Part shown: positions 32,235-36,252 of the stretch, piece after piece | Position numbering within the stretch: the first letter of the stretch is position 1 | Layout: every line of letters begins with the position of its first letter | Assembly (NCBI GenBank): GCA_017549815.1 | Contig: JAFYNH010000082.1 | Coordinates: 1-36,252, forward strand | Origin: Selenomonadaceae bacterium | Lineage (GTDB): Bacteria; Bacillota; Negativicutes; Selenomonadales; Selenomonadaceae | Reading direction: 5' to 3' | Length of the DNA stretch: 36,252 bases | The notes under the pieces: generated by a model | Databases searched by the model: none | What the model saw: the letters and a program-made list of their open reading frames with translations, nothing else | What the model was told of the DNA's origin: nothing | Made by a program: the position numbers and the translations under genes

Positions 32235-33584
32235 TCAATCCAGAAAATCTTTAAGTTTCTTCGAGCGGGCAGGGTGACGAAGTTTCCGTAACGCCTTTGC
32301 CTCAATCTGACGAATCCTTTCGCGAGTAACATTGAAACTTTTGCCGACTTCCTCAAGCGTTCTTGCTCTGCCGTCCTCAAGCCCGAATCGGAGCCGCAAT
32401 ACATTTTTTTCACGCGGCGTCAACGTTCCCAAAACGTCTTCGAGTTGTTCCTTTAAAAGCATGAACGACGCGGCATCGGCGGGCGCAGGGGCGTCTTGGT
32501 CTTCGATAAAATCTCCCAAATGCGAATCGTCTTCTTCACCGACGGGCGTTTCCAACGAGACAGGCTCTTGCGCGATTTTTTTAATCTCGCGGACGCGCTC
32601 AACTGGTATTTCCATTTCTTCGGCAATTTCTTCGTCGGTAGGTTCGCGCCCGTTTTTCTGCAAAAGATTTCGCGAAACCCGAACTAATTTATTAATCGTC
32701 TCAACCATATGCACGGGAATTCTGATTGTCCGCGCTTGATCGGCTATGGCGCGTGTTATCGCCTGTCTTATCCACCAAGTCGCGTAGGTTGAAAATTTAT
32801 AGCCCTTGCGATAGTCGAATTTTTCTACCGCCTTAATCAAGCCCAAATTCCCTTCCTGAATCAAGTCTAAGAAAAGCATTCCGCGCCCGACGTACCTTTT
32901 GGCGATTGAAACTACCAAGCGGAGATTAGCTTCGGCGAGTTCCTTTTGTGCTTCGGCGTGTTCAGCTTCGTCTTCGGACTCCATACGCATAGCAAGGATT
33001 TTTTCTTCTTCAGCCGTAAGGAGCGGCACGCGCCCAATTTCTTTCAAGTACATGCGGACAGGGTCATCGATTGAAACGCTATCGGGGATATTCAAATCAA
33101 CTTCGACTGGAGCTTTAATCGACTCGGTTTCTTCTTCCGCAGGATTTTCGACATTTTCAATTTGATTAATTAAATCCTCTTGTTCGGGCGAAGTCGTTTC
33201 AACATTTAAATCGCTGTCAACAGTCTCGGTTGTGTTCTCTACGTCTTCAAGGTCGTTTTCTTCATTGATAATTTCTATGCCCTCGCGTTCGCAGACGATA
33301 AAAACTTCGTCCATCTCATCCGTATCGGTTGCTATGCCCTGACTTTGAAGAATTTTATCAAAATCATTCCAAGTCAACTTCCCACCGGTTTGCTTGCACC
33401 TTAAAGTTAAAAGCGAAATTGTTTTTGCCATGCGACCTCTGGCGGCTTTTTGTGTTAAGTCCGCGTTGTCTTCGGTAGAATTAGTTTCGGGATTTTTTTT
33501 CGCGGAATTATCTTTTTTGTTTACCGACAGGCTGCCGCTCATATTGCCCTTATTCGGCTCGACAGTTTTATTTTCTCCTGTCAT
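32235..33584 (-). CDS. rpoD: RNA polymerase primary sigma factor
   Basis: Housekeeping sigma-70. 449 residues. Region 1.1 ([22 protein letters not shown]) is followed by an acidic linker (~100-160). Region 1.2 [11 protein letters not shown], region 2 ([53 protein letters not shown]), region 3, and region 4.2 ([12 protein letters not shown]-type, [27 protein letters not shown]). Start chosen at ATG 33584, with GGAGG 7 nt upstream, over a TTG at 33602. It reads the TTGACA/TATAAT promoters seen in this window. Confidence 0.97.
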   Translation of the reverse strand: MTGENKTVEPNKGNMSGSLSVNKKDNSAKKNPETNSTEDNADLTQKAARGRMAKTISLLTLRCKQTGGKLTWNDFDKILQSQGIATDTDEMDEVFIVCEREGIEIINEENDLEDVENTTETVDSDLNVETTSPEQEDLINQIENVENPAEEETESIKAPVEVDLNIPDSVSIDDPVRMYLKEIGRVPLLTAEEEKILAMRMESEDEAEHAEAQKELAEANLRLVVSIAKRYVGRGMLFLDLIQEGNLGLIKAVEKFDYRKGYKFSTYATWWIRQAITRAIADQARTIRIPVHMVETINKLVRVSRNLLQKNGREPTDEEIAEEMEIPVERVREIKKIAQEPVSLETPVGEEDDSHLGDFIEDQDAPAPADAASFMLLKEQLEDVLGTLTPREKNVLRLRFGLEDGRARTLEEVGKSFNVTRERIRQIEAKALRKLRHPARSKKLKDFLD

Positions 33585-33615
33585 TTTGCAGCCTCCTTTC
33601 AAGTGCCTTGTATTA

Positions 33616-35424
33616 CTAATTTTTTCTCAAACCATCCATTTCCCATTTAACCTTGAGCGACTCCTGAACTTTTTTATTATAGGTATCCTTATCGCTCGCA
33701 ATATATTCATCGGCTTGCGCAAGAAGAGTTTCGTACTTTTTTTTTAGCACGGCTTGCCTAAAGATGTCGACCGAATCATTAAAGCTTTCAATTTCGTCGT
33801 TGCGCGGGTCGTCCGAGCCGTTCATTAATATTTTAGAAAGTTCCGCATTAGCCGTTTCGCTTAATTCTTTTGACGCGCTCATTTGGTTAGGGCGTCTGCC
33901 TTCGTTCTTGCAAATTTCAAACCAGCCGAGTATTTCCCTATGCACTTCGCTAAAGAGTTCTGACGGGAACGTTACAATATAATCGATAACATCGTCGTCG
34001 TACCAGAGCATTCGCAAAATTATTTCGCAAGCCTCTTGGATAGTCGGTTTATGATTATCTCTCGGCTTTTTAATAACTGGCGGGCTTTTATCGGCGGCTT
34101 GACTTTGTTCCTTAGCAGAAAATTTTTTCCATACGTCCTCTGTAATTTTTTCGTCAAGAACAAGTGCCGACGCGATTTTTTTCTTATATTCGTTGCGGGT
34201 GACTGTGTTATTGATATTCACGACGACGGGCAAAATTTCACGTAGAGCCGCCACTTTTCCGCGAGTTGTCGAAGTATCTGCGCGGGCTAGGACGTAGCTC
34301 ATACGGTAATCAATGAGCGTAGTGGCATTTTTAATAAGTTCGTCGAAAGCCGCCTTGCCGTGTTTACGAACAAATTCGTCTGGGTCTTTACCGTCGGGAA
34401 CTTTGACGATAAAAACTTCCGCGCCCGCCTTCTGAACAATCGGTAATGCTCGGAGCGTAGCGCGTTGCCCTGCCTCGTCGCTGTCGTAGCAGAAAATAAT
34501 TTTCCGCGCATATTTCAAGATAAGTTTAACATGCTCATTAGTAAAGGCAGTTCCGAGAGTTGCGACGACATTTTTTATGCCCGCGCTGAAAAGTGAAATT
34601 GCGTCCATGTAGCCTTCAACGACAATCGCCGCGCCCGCCGTGCTTATCGCCTTATTGGACTTATCAAGCCCGAAAAGCAAATTGCGCTTGTTAAAAATCA
34701 CAGTCTCTGGCGTGTTGAGATATTTAGGATTATTTTCGTCTTCAGATTTTAGAATACGTCCGCCGAAACCGACGGTGTGCCCGAAGGCGTCATTAATCGG
34801 AATCATGACGCGCCCGCGAAATCTGTCGTAGTAACCAGAAGAAGTTTTTCTTTTGGCGACTAGCCCGACCTTTTCGAGTTGTTCGGGATTAAATCCGCGT
34901 CGCGTGAGATTCGACAAAAGATTTTCCCAATCGTCCGTCGCGTAGCCGAGCTTAAAAGTTTCAATCGTCTCCTGTGTAATTCCCCGTCCTTCAAGATATT
35001 TCCTGCCGATTTCGCCGTGAGCGTCTTTGATTAAACATTCATGATAAAAATCCTGCGCGAGTTCGTTAATTTTGAACAAAGATTTTTCTTCGCGGCGTCG
35101 ACGTTCTTCTTCGGGCGAAGATTTTCTTTCGGGCAAATCAATTCCTAACCGTTGCGCTTGGAGTTTAACCGCCTCGAAGTAAGTTATATTTTCAATGAGC
35201 GAAAGAAATTTAAAAGCATTGCCGCCCGTGCCGCAACCAAAACAATAAAAAAGTCCTTTGTCGGGGCTTACGCTGAAAGATGCGGTTTTCTCGTTATGGA
35301 AGGGACAACAGCCCCAATATCGCCCGCTCTTTTGCGTAAGTGTAACATAGCGCGATACTACTGAATAAATATCGGTGCGCTCGTTCACCCGTTCAACAAA
35401 TTCATCAAGCTCTGCACTTCGCAA
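33616..35424 (-). CDS. dnaG: DNA primase
   Basis: Synthesises replication primers. 602 residues. CHC2 zinc finger C40-x2-H43...C61-x2-C64, RNA polymerase domain (LGIDLPERK..., GFGGRIL), TOPRIM domain ([25 protein letters not shown]) and C-terminal DnaB-binding region. TTG start at 35424; GGAGG is 10 nt upstream. Directly followed by rpoD (31-nt gap), the classical primase-sigma arrangement. Confidence 0.97.
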   Translation of the reverse strand: MRSAELDEFVERVNERTDIYSVVSRYVTLTQKSGRYWGCCPFHNEKTASFSVSPDKGLFYCFGCGTGGNAFKFLSLIENITYFEAVKLQAQRLGIDLPERKSSPEEERRRREEKSLFKINELAQDFYHECLIKDAHGEIGRKYLEGRGITQETIETFKLGYATDDWENLLSNLTRRGFNPEQLEKVGLVAKRKTSSGYYDRFRGRVMIPINDAFGHTVGFGGRILKSEDENNPKYLNTPETVIFNKRNLLFGLDKSNKAISTAGAAIVVEGYMDAISLFSAGIKNVVATLGTAFTNEHVKLILKYARKIIFCYDSDEAGQRATLRALPIVQKAGAEVFIVKVPDGKDPDEFVRKHGKAAFDELIKNATTLIDYRMSYVLARADTSTTRGKVAALREILPVVVNINNTVTRNEYKKKIASALVLDEKITEDVWKKFSAKEQSQAADKSPPVIKKPRDNHKPTIQEACEIILRMLWYDDDVIDYIVTFPSELFSEVHREILGWFEICKNEGRRPNQMSASKELSETANAELSKILMNGSDDPRNDEIESFNDSVDIFRQAVLKKKYETLLAQADEYIASDKDTYNKKVQESLKVKWEMDGLRKN

Positions 35425-35512
35425 CGCCTTTCAACCTCCGCCGTTTATATTCCCCGCGTCTTGTGAATTTCCTTTTTGCCGAATAAGAATTTTTATCGCT
35501 GCTTAACGTAAC

Positions 35513-35535
35513 AAAAAAAGACGCAAGTCCGCGCC
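35513..35535 (-). terminator. Terminator of the HNH gene fragment
   Basis: On the - strand GGCGC (35535-35531), loop GGACTT, GCGTC (35524-35520), then TTTTTTT. Confidence 0.65.
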
Positions 35536-35553
35536 TAAAAATGTTGAATAATT

Positions 35554-36087
35554 TTATCTGCTACCTTTGCGGCGATTGCAAGCCTTGCACAGCATTTGAC
35601 AATTTTCCGAAGTCGTTTTGCCGCCCGCGCTCCAAGCTGTTATATGGTCGCCTTCCATTTCTTTAATTTCAAAATGCTTGCCGCAACCCGCGCAGATTCC
35701 CGCTTGCCTGTCATAAGCCTCTTGTTTTTGGTCGTCGTCAAAGGTTCGCAAACTTAAATGTTTTTCTTCGCCGTCCAAAAGATATTCATAAATCCCGCGT
35801 CTGTTCGTAACTTCTTTGTCGAGAATAAGCCACTTAATTTTTTCCTCCAAATCTGCAGGATTCAAAGCGTCGTCCTTGTGCTTATTATAAAAGATTCCCC
35901 ACGCCAAGCCCTTCATGAGTTTAGGGCGAAAGTTCGAGAAAATTTCATTAACCCATGCAAACACCGCCTCAAAATATTTCCAAAGCTCGGCGGCGTCGGG
36001 CGTATGATTTCTTTTCTGCGCGTCCATGTAAAGTTCGGGACTCGTTAAGCCGTTGCGGTCGGCTATCCACTTCAAAGCCGTCTCCAA
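35554..36087 (-). pseudogene. DUF262/HNH endonuclease-like gene, 5'-truncated by IS605
   Basis: The readable part (177 residues) is the C-terminal half of a DUF262-type protein. A helical domain is followed by a complete HNH module: C132-x2-C135, EGDH148, N162, C167-x2-C170-N, as in GmrSD-like and related nucleases. Such proteins often act in defence or modified-DNA restriction (family knowledge). The frame enters the IS right end at 36088 with no credible start or SD: the nominal TTG is at the junction. The N-terminal DUF262 nucleotide-binding part is missing or lies beyond the element. Confidence 0.75.
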
Positions 36088-36252
36088 TTGACATTCCCCA
36101 TGCCTAAAGGCAGGGGATTCATGAGAAGTTTGAACTCTGTAGAGGCTAGTCCTTATTCGCTAGCGTGCGCCCTTATTCTCACAGGCTGTGCCAAACAACC
36201 ACTACACTGTCACCTTTCGGGTTCAGCTTACTTTTACTTATTTGTACCGTCC
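36088..36252 (-). mobile_element. IS200/IS605-family right end (partial, omega-RNA-like)
   Basis: On the - strand the terminal hairpin CCCCTGCC-TTTA-GGCATGGGG is followed by AATGTCAA at 36088, the classic IS605 right-end cleavage pattern. Upstream lie AAAAGTAAGC, GTAGTGG...GGCACAGCCTGTGAGAATAAGGG, shared with the element at 22000-22148. The tnpB body would be right of the window. The HNH fragment lies directly against the end. Confidence 0.8.

Overview
This window looks like chromosome from an anaerobic, moderately AT-rich Firmicute. My best guess is a Negativicutes/Selenomonad-type organism. This is inference: class III (oxygen-sensitive) ribonucleotide reductase, a dnaG-rpoD pair next to era, alpha-acetolactate decarboxylase, succinyl-CoA synthetase, many TTG/GTG starts and double-glycine/Nif11-leader peptides. 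No rRNA, tRNA or CRISPR array was recognised.

Positions 1-3830 are an accessory island. Eight small genes lie in a row on the + strand, most as a self-contained cassette: sigma-70 promoter (TTGAC[AGT], 17 bp, TA-rich -10), conserved leader RNA and SD, short CDS, GC-rich terminator. Five encode peptides with the same 29-residue leader ending in Gly-Gly. One has a Nif11-type leader ending in Ala-Gly-Gly. One lacks the leader but carries the same C-terminal motif, and one resembles the N-terminal part of an MqsA-type antitoxin. No exporter or maturase is in the window.

Positions 3860-6673 (+) carry tsaC/sua5, glyA and a PAP2 phosphatase as a tight operon. Positions 6717-10890 (-) hold nrdD, interrupted twice: a putative group I intron of about 0.9 kb with an HNH homing endonuclease gene, and a 360-residue LAGLIDADG intein placed immediately before the catalytic cysteine. 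The NrdD C-terminus lacks the canonical glycyl-radical motif. Positions 11083-14216 carry a CatA-like acetyltransferase, an unknown protein, pyrK, and pyrD with an N-terminal DUF4145-like domain.

Positions 14255-21978 contain an oligopeptide ABC transporter fragment (oppC-oppD-oppF), a serine beta-lactamase-like hydrolase, a GltS symporter with a small partner, a TAXI-type lipoprotein and budA, whose 5' end abuts a degenerate IS605-type element. Positions 22452-29042 (-) carry diaminopropionate ammonia-lyase, galU, YigZ, a secreted metalloprotease-like protein, hemW, a class III Fic protein and sucC. Positions 29187-35424 (-) carry a mutarotase-like protein, a degenerate GGDEF-EAL protein, era, rpoD and dnaG. 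The window ends in a DUF262/HNH gene cut off by an IS200/IS605 right end.

Three dispersed signals cross gene boundaries. First, the octamer CCGCGCAG/CTGCGCGG occurs about 31 times between 4.09 and 35.70 kb, including inside two terminators, but not in the peptide island, the intron or the intein. Second, a family of degenerate 7-8 bp intergenic repeats supplies the stop codons of three upstream genes. Third, two IS605-type right ends resemble TnpB omega-RNA scaffolds.
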